Shown: one piece after another, positions 1 to 14,068 of the stretch
How positions within the stretch are numbered: the first letter of the stretch is position 1
Layout: each line of letters opens with the position of its first letter
Origin: Panax quinquefolius
Lineage: Eukaryota > Streptophyta > Magnoliopsida > Apiales > Araliaceae
Length of the DNA stretch: 64,000 nt
NCBI GenBank assembly: GCA_020205615.1
Contig: CM035173.1
Coordinates: 54,755,800-54,819,799 of the forward strand
Reading direction: 5' to 3'
Notes under the pieces: model-generated
Seen by the model: the letters and a program-made list of their open reading frames with translations, nothing else
What the model was told of the DNA's origin: nothing
Database searches by the model: none
Translations under genes and position numbers: made by a program

Positions 1-557
1 CGCTCCACCAAAATGTATGTCAAAGATCATGATACATTTTGGTACTCCCAAGATGAATTGCAAACGGTGTGTTGTGTGCCTCCATCATAATTCTATGCTT
101 CAAGTCAGAATTATGAGGAACACAAAGTCTAGAGTTGACTTGAAGTATTCCTTCTTCATCGATTCTTACTTCTGGAATAACACCTTCTTGCACTCATATA
201 TTTGATATCATCACGTGGGTAATTGGAGCCTTTAACTCTATCTCCAGCGTTTAACAAAATGGGCTTTTGCGTTGATAATATCGCAATCGTACCCGCATAT
301 AATCTTCTACTCAATGCGTAAGCTACTACATTCGCTTTTCCAGGATGGTATTGGATGGTATGATCGTAATCTTTCAACAACTTGAGCCAACGTCATTGCC
401 GCATGTTGAGTTCCTTTTGGGTGAAGAAATATTTGAATCTTTTATGATTCGTATGAATCACCACTTTCTCCCCATACAGGTAGTGTCTCTAGATTTTCAA
501 CGTAAAAACGACTGTTGCTAACTCCAGATCATGAGTAGGATAATTCCTCTCATATCA
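1..557 (-). pseudogene. Element A pol remnant: RNase H and start of integrase
   Basis: Read on the minus strand this gives the end of RNase H ([23 protein letters not shown] at about 300-380) and then the linker to the integrase zinc finger near the left edge. It matches the same stretch of C (18300-18920). A TAG at 489-491 replaces the Trp of the LKIWRHYL motif. About 90 bases of linker are missing near 197. The usual Asp of NVVADALSR is Tyr, as in C. The left edge cuts the gene, so the integrase core cannot be judged. Confidence 0.8.
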
Positions 558-2023
558 AATGCAAGTATTTTCAAAGAAATAAGATCGACGGGTAATGTGA
601 TGGTCCCAACTTGAATCAAGCAAGATTTATTAACCGTGGATGTAACGAAAGTTTCTCCTAATGGAGTCTCAACAGATAAGTCAAAGTCTAATTTCTTCGG
701 ACTCAAGTTCAAACGCGGAGCACAAGCAGAAGAGATAAAAGAATGGGTAGAACCGGTATCTAATAAGGTATAAACTTCGCAAGAGTTTATGATTAGCTTA
801 CCTGTGATCACCTCATTCGGGTTCCTCGGGTTTTGGGCAGTCACGACAAACGCTCTTCCAGGAACCACTGACTTTGTCTTGTCCGGGACATCCTTTGGAG
901 TCACCATTCCCGCTGGACTTGGTTTCGCTACAAGACAATCTCTATCTATATGACCTTCCTTTCCACAGTTATAACACACCTTGGATTGTTGTGGGCAGTT
1001 TGGACTGATGTGTCCCTCTTTCCAGCATTTATAACATACGACCAATGGTCGTTCTCCTCCCCTAGAAACAGTTGATGTTGGTGCTGACGTCTTCACATTG
1101 TCATTATTGTACCTTCTCTTTTTGAAATCCCCCCTCGACTCGCTTCTTCTACTATCGTGGCCATGATTACCACCAGAGTGGTTACCACTTTTGCCCTAAT
1201 ATTTTCCTCCCTGTTGGTTGTCATTGCTCCGATGACTGTTACCATTGGTATGACCCTGGTTGTGGTCCCTCGGTTGAACATACTCATTATCTCGCTCTAA
1301 TAATTGAGTCATGTTCACAACATCTGAATATAGAGAAAATTTGTGAGAAATAAGATATTACCAAATTTTGGGTTTCAGACCTCTCAGAAACATTCGCGTC
1401 ATACATTCCTCATTCTCTACCAAATGAAGTGTAAACCTGGATAACTCTGCGAACCTAGCCTCGTACTGGGACATAATCATGTTGTTCTATTCTAGTCTAA
1501 TAAACTCTACCTCCTTTATATGACGAATACTTTCAGGAAAGTACTTATTATTGAATAGTTTTTAAAATGTTTCCCAAGACATATTGAGTGCGACAAGCTG
1601 GGTACGCTTCACAGATTCCCACCAGTAATTTGTCTCACCACGGAACATAAAGGTGGTGAATGGAATCATCTGTTCCTCCGTGCATTCCAAGACATCAAAT
1701 ATCTTGGTAATTTGCTTAACCAATGTTTCCGCCTTGATCGGATCTGGCTTTCCCAAAAATTATGGTGGTCCCAACTCTTTGAACTGCTTGGCTGTGAAAA
1801 GCCACACATTGTTATTATTTCCACCCGTATTTTATACACGAGTCTCCCTCGTTTGATTTTGCATGAACTACAAAAAGCTTCTAAACATCCCATCATTCAT
1901 TGTTTGATCGGTGGTGTTGTTTACAGGAGGAACATTGTCGTCCTATTGCACGTTCTCCTGGTTGGTGATTAAAGGTGTCTCCACAGTTTCATTCACTCCA
2001 TTGTTAACATTTTTAGCTGTCAT
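558..2023 (-). pseudogene. Element A gag and protease
   Basis: ATG at 2021-2023 begins MTAKNVNNGVNETVET, the same start as gag in B, C and D. The capsid part is frameshifted and has a stop (LE*NNM) also present in C. Two CCHC zinc knuckles lie at about 930-1050 (CYKCWKEGHISPNC and CYNCGKEGHIDRDC). They are followed by the aspartic protease motif LLDTGSTHSFIS near 735-770, which looks intact. At about 557 the protease passes straight into RNase H sequence ([11 protein letters not shown] is RNase H read out of frame), which marks an internal deletion of the protease C-terminus and all of reverse transcriptase. Confidence 0.85.
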
Positions 2024-2205
2024 TCTTAAATACTGCCATAAAATTAAGGTTAATTAAAGAAATTGACATACCACATATTATCCCTATATTCTGACCAACT
2101 AATTAAATACCAAATAAGCTTAGGTAGGACACACTAGCGAAGGATTTACTTGTCTCTCTTCTCTTAGTTCTATTCGCCGATCTCCACAAAAGACCATATC
2201 CCTAA

Positions 2206-2217
2206 GCTCTGATACCA
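2206..2217 (-). promoter_or_regulatory. Primer binding site of element A (tRNA-iMet)
   Basis: The minus strand reads TGGTATCAGAGC, the sequence complementary to the 3' end of plant initiator methionine tRNA. It lies two bases from the end of the 5' LTR. Reverse transcription of the element would be primed here. Confidence 0.9.
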
Positions 2218-2219
2218 AC

Positions 2220-5200
2220 TGTGACACCCCCAAAATAGGTCCACACAACCCATTATGAGTCACCAAATACATGGTACAGGAACAACTACAAACATCATTA
2301 TTATAATTGTCGTGTAAAATACGACAACACATATGCTGTGAGTTTAAATACAAATATTGTCTTCTAGACAATATCCTAACTCAAATAAGTCCTCATTACA
2401 ATTATTGATACACTATTTTACAAAATAGTGAGGACTGCTAAAACAACTATCTAGACCCATCACTCCACACCCTGACTAGTTCCCATAATATTCTCGCCTC
2501 TTGAGAAGAAAAATGGAACAAAAAGGAAAAGGGTGAGCTCAACTAGCCCAATAAAAAATATTATGACTAATATAATGAACAAAAAATTATCGTTAGCATT
2601 CAACAAATCAGATAAAATATAATAGACAACAAGTTTTAGATCAATATTCGCAGCAGAAATAACAATTAATTAGAAGAGTTAAGTAGAGAATGAAATCTAC
2701 TATCTTCTAGGATTTAAAAGTTCATCATCAATATTTTATCCCTATAACATCAATCAATATATATCTTGAACCAAATATTCATCTTTGCACTACGGGCCAA
2801 CGATATTCATTTGTATCACCAGTTGGTCATGTTTATCTCAACACCTGTCCATCTTTGCACTACGGGCCAAAGATATTCATCAGGTAATCATTCATCTTTA
2901 CACTACATGTGACGCCCCCAAAATAGGTATACATCACCCATCTTGAGTCGCCAAATACATGGTACAAAAATACAAATACAACTTAATAATACAACTGTCA
3001 TGTAAAATACGACAAAACATAAACTGAGAGTTTTAATAAGAATATTGTCATCTAGACAATATCAACACTCAATAGAGTCCTCATTACATTTATTGTCACA
3101 CTATTTAATAGAATAGTGAGGACTATTGATGCTATCATCTGGACCGTCACTCCGTTCCTCAACTAGTCCCGGCTACGTTCTCATTTCCTGAAGAGAATAG
3201 TGAAAGAAAAGGTGAGCTCAACTAGCCCAATAAGAAATATTATGACTAAGATAATGCAGAATAAATTATCATTAGTCTTCAACAATGTTAACCTGATAAA
3301 ATACAATAGACATCAAGTTTAACTGCAGCGGAATAAGCAATCCATTAAAAGAGTCAAGTAGAGCATGATATCTACTATCTTTTATGATTTAAAATGTTTT
3401 CATCAATTTTTATCGAGACTCTCGACAATAAATAAACCATATCATCGAGTCATCCCTGCACTATGGGCCAAGGATATTCATTAAATCATCAATGGTCATA
3501 ACTATACCGAATAATCCTTGGTAATAATCATACCAAAAACTGTCCATCAATGCACTACAGGCTATTGAGGATTTTTACCACATCATTCGTCACATTACGG
3601 TCATGATTATACCTAATAATCCCTGGTCATAATCACATCAAGTCCATCTATGCACGTAAGCCCAAGATATACAACTATAAAACCAATAATCAACAGTCCA
3701 TCTTTGCATGTAAGCCAAAGATATACAATTCAATAATCAACAGTCCATCTTTACACGTAAGCCAAAGATAACTTTCATCACCATATAAACATGAGGATGA
3801 TGACAATGATATAAGCATTAATCAATCGAAAACAAAGGATAAATATTAAAGACTTTAAATTTATCCAAATATTATCCATCACTTAAATAACTCATAATCT
3901 AATATTGTTAATATTATAACAATATTTTAATCACTTCTTAAACTTATAAACAATTTAATTTAATTGTTAACACGTTACCAAATAATGCATTTAATCATTC
4001 AAAATTGTCATACTCATAAGATTTCATCACCAATGATCAAATCACTCATCAAAAATCTGCATATACCTTATAAAGAATTTTCAAGCCCTAAAATCCTTTT
4101 TACCAATTCTTCAACTTCACATAACATATTTAACTTATATGTTTGTAACTAAACCATTTTCATGAAAAATTACCAAATCAACTTATTATTTTTCTATCCT
4201 TTGTCCAAACATATATACATATATTTCATACACAACAAGTATTTTTTTATAATTTTTCAACTCCCTTAAGTATTTTTCAAAAATTAATTTCTAATTAATT
4301 CCTTAAGAAATTAGCTACCTCAAGTTTAACACCAGAAATTCCCAAATCTTGGCAGGATCTTACACATGTTAATGTGAGCTTCCAGTTTAAATTTCATGGT
4401 CATCGGAGTTATAGAACTCCGGTTATAGCGTTTTTCGTCGAAAAAACCTAAATATTGAAATAGTCATAAATTGCTCATTTTAAGTGTGAATGAGCTCATT
4501 TTTGGACAGGAGGTACTTTATGCCATATATTACCATGTCCCAAAAGGCCCAAAGTTTTCTCACAAATTAAGTGGCCAAAACAGCCCTTACAAAATGGAAT
4601 AACAAAAGAATTTCACCATGTATACGGTAGTCCGGTATATAGGTTATTCCAACAGAATAATAAGGAATGGAATAACAATAGCTCTCTTCATGAATACGAA
4701 AGAAATAATACCCCTTACCTCAAAAGAAGACTGGATACTGGAATAGTGAGATAGCAGACTTCTCTTCTTCTTTCTCTCTATAATTTCTCTCTATAATAAT
4801 TGCTCTATAGCTTTAGTGAATTGGTGAGAAATGAAGGAAGAATGAGCTTCTATTTATAGGAAAATATAGTTTCAATAATTGCACTTTTTGGGACTCAAAA
4901 TATTACAGTACAATACCTTCAACTATTCTTTCATTTTTAATTTAGTCCTGTAAGTATTATCAAACTTGCACCACCTCCCCTAATAGTAAATAATGTTAAT
5001 CAATAGTTCAAACATGTGAACCAATAGTTATAATCATGTGAAAATACGAATTACAGTATAATACCTTCATATATACCTCTATTTTTAACTTAGTCATGCA
5101 AGTATTATCAATCTTGCACCAACTCCCCTAATAGTACATGAATGTGATTCAATAGTACACACATGTGAACAAATAGTTATATAAGCATGTGAATTAGTAA

Positions 5201-7882
5201 CAATTAATTGCTTATTTATCCGATTAATTACCCGATTTATCAATATAACCCCCCAGACATCAATTATCACCGGAATAGATGTCGATTTCCACTAACACTA
5301 ATAATCCCAACATAATGGAACTATCAAATTCATTTTTAATCAACATTAACTTATTCATCATTAATATTATAACTCACAATATTTAACAACTAGGTCGTTT
5401 CCAGGAAAGAGGGGGTTTCCGATAAGGATTTCTCTTTATTGGCGCGCAATTAGATGACCAAACCTCTCCTTGACAGAACTTCTAGACATTATAAATATTG
5501 CAATTTAATAATATGAATAACTTTGTCATCTCAATTATTTATTTAATAATATATCATACTATACAGATGATACTGTGACAATAATCGAATCAATAATATG
5601 AGAGATATGATGCGTGAATTATCGTAGTAATAATTGAGTATAACTGGTGACTTTTCACGTAAGCATCAATAATCAATACTTGTGTGCTACTATGCAACCA
5701 CGCCAGACATCGCATTACTTTTACTACTGAGTAGTTCAACAGTTTTAACGGTAAAACTTCCGCCGTTATTTTCATAAAAATATTTTTGTTATTTTCTCAA
5801 TCCGACAATAATTCTATTGTGGGATCCACCAATGATTGTACCATCGTACGGATATTCCCCGACAAAAAGAATATTCCCCGACCAATCGAATATAATACAA
5901 CAACTTGCATACTTTGCAAAATTTATAAATACTACCCACAACTATAACATTATCTCAAATCCACACCATAATTTAAATCTTTATTCGTAAAATTTGGGGT
6001 TTTACACTACAGACCAAAGATATTCATCAAGTATCACCATTTCAGACTGAGGATGATGAAAAATATCTTAAAGAAACGAATCCAGTGAGATTAAAGGACA
6101 AAGATTAGGGATTCGTACTTTGGTTTATTTAAGTTCAAAAATACTCCATAATAATCAATTGTGGAGCAAAATTCAAGAATGAAGTTCAAAACATGGATAC
6201 AATCAAAGATAATAACCATAATAGACAACTTGGACAAAGAAAAGAAAATTAATTTTTCTGTGAATAGTGACGTATACGTGAATAGTGCCATATACGTGAA
6301 TAGTAACCCCGACTCAAAAGATAACAATTTTATAAGAAAAATCATACTTCGTGAATAAAACTCATGAATAGTACCGTATTCGTGAATAGCGTCGTATACG
6401 TGAATAGTATCATATACGTGAGTAGTAACATCGACATGAAAAAGTAAAAATTTCCTAATAAAATTCATACCAATATTTTGGTATAATGATATTGAAAGAA
6501 ATAATATCATTTATGAAGAAAATAACATCCCTTACCTGAAAAGAACAGTACTTCTGACTGGAATATCGGATATAATATTGAAGGAAACTTGCACTGAATA
6601 GCAACTCTCAAAGTATCTAAATACTCACAAAAATACGCTAAATATTATAGAGAGAGAAAACTTCTGATTCTGATGTGATTTTTAATTCTAACTAAGCACC
6701 CTATTTATAGGAAAATGCCAGAACACCAAAGCAGATTAAAATTTAATAAAATAATATTTTAATAAAAAAATTCACGCACACCTCTTGACCAAACTTAGCA
6801 CACGACAAGTGGGGCCCACCAATTTTAGAAAATTCCACAACAACTAAAAGTGGGGTCCACCCATGTTTTTAGTAAAAACATTTATTTCCAAAACTTTAAT
6901 AATTCATAATAAATAGCCCTTTTATCAGAAAAATATGAATTTTATGTTCATTCCATAGAAAATGTAATTCTCTACAACTTTGTAGAAGAAAGTTTTTCCA
7001 AATTCCCAACAGAAAAAGATCGAAATTCACATACGGATGATTTTTTAATACCTCCATTTCGACAAAATACTGATAAAACTCTTCAGCATTAATTCCTTCA
7101 TTTATATCCACATAAAATAAATATTTCCTTATCATATAAATTAATAATTAATTATTCACAAATAATATTACAGAATCACAATAATGACAGCCAGGTCGTT
7201 TCTAGGAAAGAGGGGGCTTTTCGATAAAGATTTCTCCTTACTGGTGCGTAATTAGGTGACCAAACTCTTTTCCTAGACAGAAGTTTCTTAGACATTGCCA
7301 ATAATGATATCTAATAATATTATTCAAATAATATGAATTATTGATCTGATAATGGAAAATATTGTGCAGTGACAATTATTGAAACAACTATAATATAAAA
7401 TATCAGCGCCGCAATTATTGAATTAATAAAATAAAATATTGAACAGTAATTGTTGTAGCAACTATTGAGTAGTGCCTTCTTACGTAAGAATCAATAATCC
7501 AAAAAAATACTGTGTAATACCGTGTACTACAGTGCAACCACAAGTATTACTATACTTTAACCACCAGGTATTCCAATAGTGTTAATGGTAATATCTACGC
7601 CGTTATTTATAAAAATAACTCATACTTGTCATTTTTTTTCATTCGACAATTTTTCTTTATAGGGCCCACAAATGGCTACGTCGTCGTACGAATATTCCCC
7701 GGCAGCAAGAATATTCCACGATCAAATGAATATTCTCCGACAACAATGAGTATTTTATAACCACTTGCTTATTTTGAAAAAATTTACATATATCACTTTT
7801 AACGTTAAACTTTTATCAATTTAACTATTTACTTAATAGAAAAATTGAATACTTGTATTTCATAAAATTTGGGGGTCTTACA
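2220..7882 (-). repeat. Element A 5' LTR, interrupted by a solo LTR
   Basis: On the plus strand it runs from TGTGACACCCCC to GGGGTCTTACA, the same ends as the other LTRs here. Without the inserted solo LTR and its duplicated 5 bp it is about 2.56 kb, close to the B, C and D LTRs. A TATA box (CTATAAATAG on the minus strand) is at 6711-6721. Tandem GTGAATAGT/CGTATACG units lie at about 6260-6430, and inverted-repeat units with the TAGTG loop at 2781-2804 and 2851-2874. The third unit was split by the solo LTR. Confidence 0.88.
2908..6006 (-). repeat. Solo LTR inside the element A LTR
   Basis: Starts TGTGACGCCCCC and ends TTTTACA, with no internal retroelement sequence. It is flanked by perfect 5-bp duplications CTACA at 2903-2907 and 6007-6011. 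The undisturbed sequence is seen in the B LTR near 23411. At 3099 bp it resembles the LTR of E and J (it shares the TTATTCCA repeats near 4630-4690) more than those of A-D. A TATA box (minus strand) is at 4850-4860. It most likely arose by recombination between the two LTRs of a full element. Confidence 0.93.
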
Positions 7883-8189
7883 GTTAACGGTAACAACTAC
7901 GCCATTATTTATAAAAAAACTTATTCTTATCGTTTCTTTCATCCTACAGTTTTCCGTTATGGGGCCCACAAATGGCTGCGCCATCTTACGAATATTCCCC
8001 GACAGCAAGAATATTCCACGACCAAACGAATATTCCGCGACAAAATTGAATTTTTATAATCACTTGCTTATTTTTCAAAATTTGCACATTTCACCCATAA
8101 CCAAAGCATTATATCAAATTAACACCTTATTATTCAAAATAATAATTAGAGGAAATTCAATTTTATTAATAAAAAGTTGGGGTCTTACA
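7883..8189 (-). repeat. Element B 3' LTR, inner end only
   Basis: Begins at GTTAACGGTAACAAC, which matches an internal position of the B 5' LTR (near 24960), and ends at TCTTACA next to the polypurine tract. The rest of this LTR lies beyond element A, outside the window. Confidence 0.88.
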
Positions 8190-8203
8190 ACCTCCCCTCC
8201 TTA
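8190..8203 (-). other. Polypurine tract of element B
   Basis: The minus strand reads TAAGGAGGGGAGGT immediately before the 3' LTR, overlapping the pol stop codon TAA (8201-8203). It is the expected plus-strand DNA primer. Confidence 0.88.
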
Positions 8204-11200
8204 TGAAATTTCGTCCTTAAAATTGACATACATACTTGGTGTTTCGAAAAGGTGAGGATACCTCGTTTTCATTTCTGATTCCAACTCCCAGGTCATTTTC
8301 TCAATAACATGGTTCCTCCACAAAACTTTGACTTGTGGTATAACCTTTGTGTGTACGACATGCTCCTTCCTATCGAAGATCTTGACAGGTACCTCCTCGT
8401 ACGTTAAATCTTCGGCTATCTCGTCTGGTTCTAACTCAATAATGTGGTTTGGGTCTTTTACATATTTACGAAGCATAGATATGTGAAAAATATTATGAAC
8501 ACGAGATATGCTTGGAGGTAATGCGAGTCTATAGGCCACATTTCCTACTCGATCAAGAATTTCAAATGGACCAACAAATCGTCCATTGAGTTTTCCTCTC
8601 TTCCTGAATCTTGTAACTCCCTTCCATGGAGCAACACGTAACAATACATGATCCCCAACATTAAATTACATGTCCTTTCGATGAAGATCCGCATAACTCT
8701 TTTGTCGATCCTGTGCCATTTGTATACGTTGTCGGATCATTTGGATCTTCTCTGTAGTCATACGTACCAATTTTGGTCCTAATAATGCTGCTTCACCTAC
8801 CTCATCCCAACATACTGGAGAACAACACTATCATCCATACAATGCTTCGAATAGAGCAACACCTATACTTGTCTGATAACAGTTGTTGTAGGAAATTCCA
8901 CCAATGGTAGGTACTTATCCAAACTTCCATTAAAATCTAGGACACAAAGTCTTAATAGATCTTCAAGAGTTTGAATAGTCCTTTCCGATTACTTGTCCGT
9001 TTGATGATGGTATGCCAAACTGAATCATAAATCTGTGCCCATAACTTTCTGCAAACTAACCCAAAATAATGAAATAAATCTTGGGTCACGATCCGAAACT
9101 ATGGATACTGGCATGCCATGAAATCTCACAATCTCATTCACGTACATACGAGCAAGACGTTCAAGGGAATAAGTCTCCCGTATCGACAAGAAATGAGCAG
9201 ACTTGGTTAATCTAGCAACAATAACCTAAATCACATCTATGCCTTGAGAAACCTTGGGAAGACCCATAACGAAATCCATGGTAATGTGTTCCCACTTCCA
9301 TTTTGGAATCACAAGTGGTTGTAATGGACACTTTGGCACTTGATGCTCCTCCTTTACACATTGACAAGTTAAACACCTCGAGATAAACTCCGTGATCTCT
9401 CTCTTCATATCGCTCCACCAAAATGCATGTCAAAGGTCATGATACATTTTGGTACTCCCAAGATGGATTGCAAACGGTGTGTTGTGTGCCTCGATCATGA
9501 TTATATGCTTTAAGTCAGAATTGTTAGGAACACAAAGTCTGGAGTTGACTCGAAGTATTCCTTCTTCATCTATTCTTACTTCTGGAATAACACCTTCTTG
9601 CACCTTCTTCTTTATACGCATCAGCTCCAAGTCCATAGCTTGAGTAGCTTTAACTTTATCAATTAAAGTCGATTCTACACGTATATTTGATATCATCACG
9701 TGGGTAATTAGAGTCTTTAACTGTATCTCCATCCTTTGTAAGTCATAAAAAATGGGCCTTTGCGTTGACAATATCGCACTCGTACCCGCATATGATCTTC
9801 TACTTAATGCATCAGCTACAACGTTCGCTTTTCTAGGATGGTATTGGATGGTATGATCGTAATCCTTCAACAGCTTGAGCCAACGTCATTGCCGCATATT
9901 GAGTTCCTTTTGGGTGAAGAAATATTTGAGGCTTTTATGATCCGTATGAATCTCCACTTTCTCCCCATACAGGTAGTGTCTCTAGATTTTCAATGCGAAA
10001 ACGACTGCTGCTAACTCCAGATCATGAGTATGATAATTCCTCTCATATTCTTTGAGTTATCGTGAGGCATAGGCTATGACTTTCCAATGTTACATGAGAA
10101 CACATCCTAACCCTTTGCCTGAAGCATCACTGTAGATAACAAATCCATCCGAGCCAGATGGTATTGTCAGAACAGGTGCCAAAATAAGTCTCCTCTTGAG
10201 CTCTTGGAAGTTCTTCTCGCATTCCTCGCTCCTTATAAATTTTGTATCTTTCTGAGTTAGCTAAGTTAACGAAGTAGCAATTCAAAAAAATCCTTCCACG
10301 AATCTCCGATAATAACTAGCTAAGCTTAGAAAGCTACGTACTTCGGTCACCGACTTCGGTTGCTCCCAACTTTATATTGCTTCAATCTTCTCCGGGTCAA
10401 CAGATACTCAATATTTTGACATCACGTGCCCAAGGAATGCTACTTCCTTAATCCAAAACTCACATTTCTTTAGTTTGGAATATAGCTTATTATCACGAAG
10501 CCTTTGAAGTACCAACATCAAATGGTGCTCATGATTTTCATAGCTTTTGGAATAGATGAGGATGTCATCAATAAAGACAACAATGAACTAATCCAAATAT
10601 TCCTTGAACACACAGTTCATCATATCCATGAAAGCAGCATGAGCATTAGTCAATCCAAAAGACATGACTAAGAATTCATAATGCCCGTCTCGAAGTTACA
10701 AGGCGCCTTGGAATATCCTCAGTTTTAATCTTTAGCTGATGATATCTAGAACGAAGATTGATCTTTGAAAAGAATTGTGCTCCTTGCAACTGGTCGAACA
10801 GGTCATCAACGCGAGGTAGCAGATACCTATTCATGATGGTGACATGGTTTAATTCCCGGTAGTCAATACAAAGTCGCATACTCCCATCTTTCTTCTTTAC
10901 GAATAAAACAGGAGCACCCCAGGGAGATGTACTAGGATGAATGAAACCGATGTCTAACAACTCCTGTAGTTGGACCTTTAACTCCTGAAGTTCAATAGAA
11001 GCCACTCGATATGGGGTTTTAGAAATGAGTTTTGTACCAAGTTCAAGGTCAATAAAAATGTAACTTCACATTCTGGGGGTAGACTAAGAAGTTCTTTAGG
11101 AAATACGTCAGGAAATTCACTAACAACAGAAATATTATTTAAATCTGACATATTTTTGTACAAGTCCATGACATGGGCTAAGAAATCTTGACATCCGTTT

Positions 11201-11300
11201 TTCAATAAACGAATGACTTTATGGCTTGATATGACAGTGATTGACTTTAGTTGTTTGGTTTCTTGAATTCGTATAAAAGTTTGGTTAGGAATATGAAAAC
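8201..11300 (-). pseudogene. Element B pol: reverse transcriptase, RNase H, integrase with chromo-like tail
   Basis: Reading leftward from about 11000: reverse transcriptase ([20 protein letters not shown] near 10900, catalytic FIDDIL near 10570, intact), RNase H (about 9870-10290), then integrase with the zinc finger near 9370-9500 (HNTPFAIHLG, CLTCQCVK), catalytic core (9200-8950), and the C-terminal segment 8201-8644. That segment ends in VKVLWRNHVIEKMTWELE and YPHLFE, the chromo-like tail typical of Del/Tekay elements. In-frame stops sit at 10588-10590 (Gln), 9982-9984 (Trp), 9226-9228 (Trp), 9025-9027 (Arg) and 8831-8833 (Arg). All five positions are also stops in C. Confidence 0.85.
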
Positions 11301-12839
11301 TAACAACCTTAAGAAAATAATCAATTTTGGCATGATGAGTGGTTAACCAATCAATTCCTAAAATCACATCAAATGCAAGTATTTTTAAAGAAATAAGATC
11401 GACAGGTAATGTGATGGTCCCAACTTGAATCAAGCAAGATTTATAAACTGTGGATATAACGAAAGTTTCTCCTAATGAAGTCTCAACAGATAAGTCAAAG
11501 TCTAATTTCTCTGGACTCAAGTTCAAACGTTGAGCACAAGCAGAAGAGATAAAAAAAATGGGTAGAACTGGTATCTAATAAGGTATAAACTTCGCAAGAG
11601 TTTATGATTAACTTACCCGTGATCACCTCGTTTGTGTTCCTCGTGTTTTGGGCAGTCACAACAAACGCTCTTCCAGGATTCACTGACTTTGTCTTGTCCG
11701 GGACATCCTTTGGATTCACCATTCCCGCTGGACTTGGTTTCGCTACAAGACAATCTCTAGCTATATGACCTTTCTTTCCATAGTTATAACACACCTTGGA
11801 TTGTTGTGGGCAGTTTGGGCTGATGTGTCCCTCTTTCAAGCATTTATAACATACGATCGATGGTCGTTCTCCTCCCCTAAAAATAGTTGATGCTGGTGCT
11901 TACGTCTTCACGTTGTCATTATTGTACCTTCTCTTTTTGAAATCTCCCCCCGATTCGCTTCTTCTACTATTATGGCCACGATTACCACCAGAGTGGTTAC
12001 CACTTTTGCCCTGATATTTTCCTCCCTGTTGGTTGTCATTGCTCCGATGACTGTTACCACTGGTATGACCCTGGTTGTGGTCCCTCGGTTGAACATACTC
12101 ATTATCTTGCTCTAATAATTGAGTCATGTTCACAACATCTGAATATAGAGAAAATTTGTGAGAAATAAGATATTGCCAAATTTTGGGTTTCAGACCTCTC
12201 AGAAACATTCGCGTCATATGTTCCTCATTCTCTACCAAATGAGGTGAAAACTTGGATAACTCTTCGAACCTAGCCTCGTTTTGGGACACAGTCATGTTGT
12301 TCTGCTCCAGTCTAATAAACTCTACCTCCTTCATATGATGAATACTTTCAAGAAAGTACTTATCATTGAACAGTTTCTAAAACGTTTCCCAAGACATATT
12401 GAGTGCAGTAGGCTGGGTACGCATCACAGATTCCCACCAGTAATCTGTCTCACCACGGAACATAAAGGTTGTGAATGGAACCTTCTGTTCCTCCGTGCAT
12501 CCCAAGACATCAAATATCTTGGTAATTTGCTTAACCCACGTTTTCGCCTTAATCGGATCTGTCTTTCCGAAAAAATTATGGTGGTCCCAACTCTTTGAAC
12601 TGCTTGGCTGTGACAAGCCGCGCATTGCTATTATCTCCACCCGTATTTTGTACACGAGTCTCCCTCGTCTGATTTTGGATGAACTGCAAAAAACTTCTAA
12701 ACATCCCATCATTCATCGTTTGATTGGTGGTGTTGTTTATAGGAGGAATATTGTTGTCCTGTTGCACGTTCTCCTAGTTGGTGATTAAAGGTGTCTCCAC
12801 AGTTTCATTCACTCCATTGTTAACATTTTCAGCTGCCAT
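11301..12839 (-). pseudogene. Element B gag and protease
   Basis: The start is ATG at 12837-12839 (MAAENVNNGVNETVET). The gag core includes KQFKELGPP, TWVKQITKIFDVLGCTEEQ and the NEARFEELSKFSPHLVENEEHMTRMFLRGLKP region near 12200-12300, split by frameshifts. A basic Gly/Asn/Arg-rich linker follows. Then come two zinc knuckles at about 11750-11850, the second with Cys to Tyr (CYNYGKKGHIARDC). The protease motif is altered to LLDTSSTHFF near 11570 (DTG to DTS), so this protease is probably inactive. Confidence 0.85.
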
Positions 12840-14068
12840 TCTCAAATACTGCCATAAAATAAGGGTTAATTAAAGAAATTGACAAACCACATATGTAAGA
12901 CCCCAACCTATTATGAATAAAATTAAATTTTCTCTATTTATTATCTTGAAATAATAATGAGTTAATTTGATATAATACTTTGGTTATGGGTGAAATGTGT
13001 AAATTTTAGAAAATAAGCAAGTGGTTATAAAATATTCATTTTGTCGAGGAATATTCGTTTGGACGTGGAATATTCTTGTTGTCGGGGAATATTCGTATGA
13101 CGGCGCAACCATTCGTGGGCCTCATAACAGAATAACTGTCGAATAAAGAAAACAATAAGTTTGAATTTTTACAAATAACTGCGTAGTTGTTACCGTTAAC
13201 CTAGTTGGAATACCCGGTGGTTAAAATAAAGTAATACGCGTGGTTGCAGAATAGCACACGGTATTGCACAGTATTTTTGAATTATTTATTCTTACGTAAG
13301 AAGGCACTACTCAATAATTGTTACAGTAATTACTGTTCAATATTTTATTTTATTGATTCAATAATTGCTACGTTGATATTTTATATTATTGTTGTTTCAA
13401 TAATTGTCACTGCATAATATTTCCCATTATCAGATCAAAAATTCCTATTATTTGAATAATATTATTAGATAGCATTATTGGCAATGTCTAGAAAGTTCTG
13501 TCTAAGGAGAGGTTTGGTCACCTAATTGCACGCCAATAAGGAGAAATCCTTATTGGAAAGCCCCCTCTTTCCTTGGAACAGCTTGGTTGTCATTATTGTG
13601 ATTCTGTAATATTATTTGTGAATAATTATTTATTAATTTATATGGTAAGGAAATATTTATTTTATGTGGCTATTAATGTCGAAGTGTTTTATCAGTATTT
13701 TTGTCGGAATGGATGTATTAAAAATCAATTCAGTGTTCTTGAGATATATTGCGTGAGTTATAATTTTTAATCCGACCGTTGGATCGTTGTGATTTCTAGA
13801 TATGTTATACATATATAAGTTGAGTATATGTCCACAAATTTTGAACCGTTAAAAATGAATGTATGATTTGTTATGGATTTTAAGAGGTGTCTGATTCAAA
13901 AATTATGTTATAAATGATTTTTGGTGGAAAATTCTATAATTGAGTAGGCCCCACTTTTGGTTGGTGACAAATGTGCTCAAATTTTATTTCAAATGTGGTG
14001 AGTGGCAATAGTAGCAGGTAAAGCCATCAGGTAGCAGGTCAAGTCTACTTCGGCGTGCTAGAATTTTC

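Larger units (their letters stand above)
1..7882 (-). mobile_element. Element A: Ty3/gypsy chromovirus (Del/Tekay-like), 3' end beyond the window
   Basis: Minus-strand LTR retrotransposon. In element order it shows the 5' LTR (7882 down to 2220, interrupted by a solo LTR), primer site, gag, protease, then RNase H and integrase that run off the left edge. It is inserted into the 3' LTR of element B: the A LTR ends in TCTTACA at 7882 and B LTR sequence resumes directly with GTTAA, the likely target duplication, whose other copy lies outside the window. Gag and pol carry stops and a large deletion that removes reverse transcriptase, so this copy cannot be autonomous. The clade call comes from close similarity to B and C, whose integrase tails are visible. 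Confidence 0.88.

Noticed and set aside
6091..6510. 139-codon minus-strand frame, with similar frames at 23498-23899 and 40584-40880
   Set aside because: All lie in the same part of A/B/D LTRs around the GTGAATAGT repeats; they are repetitive LTR translations with no domain.
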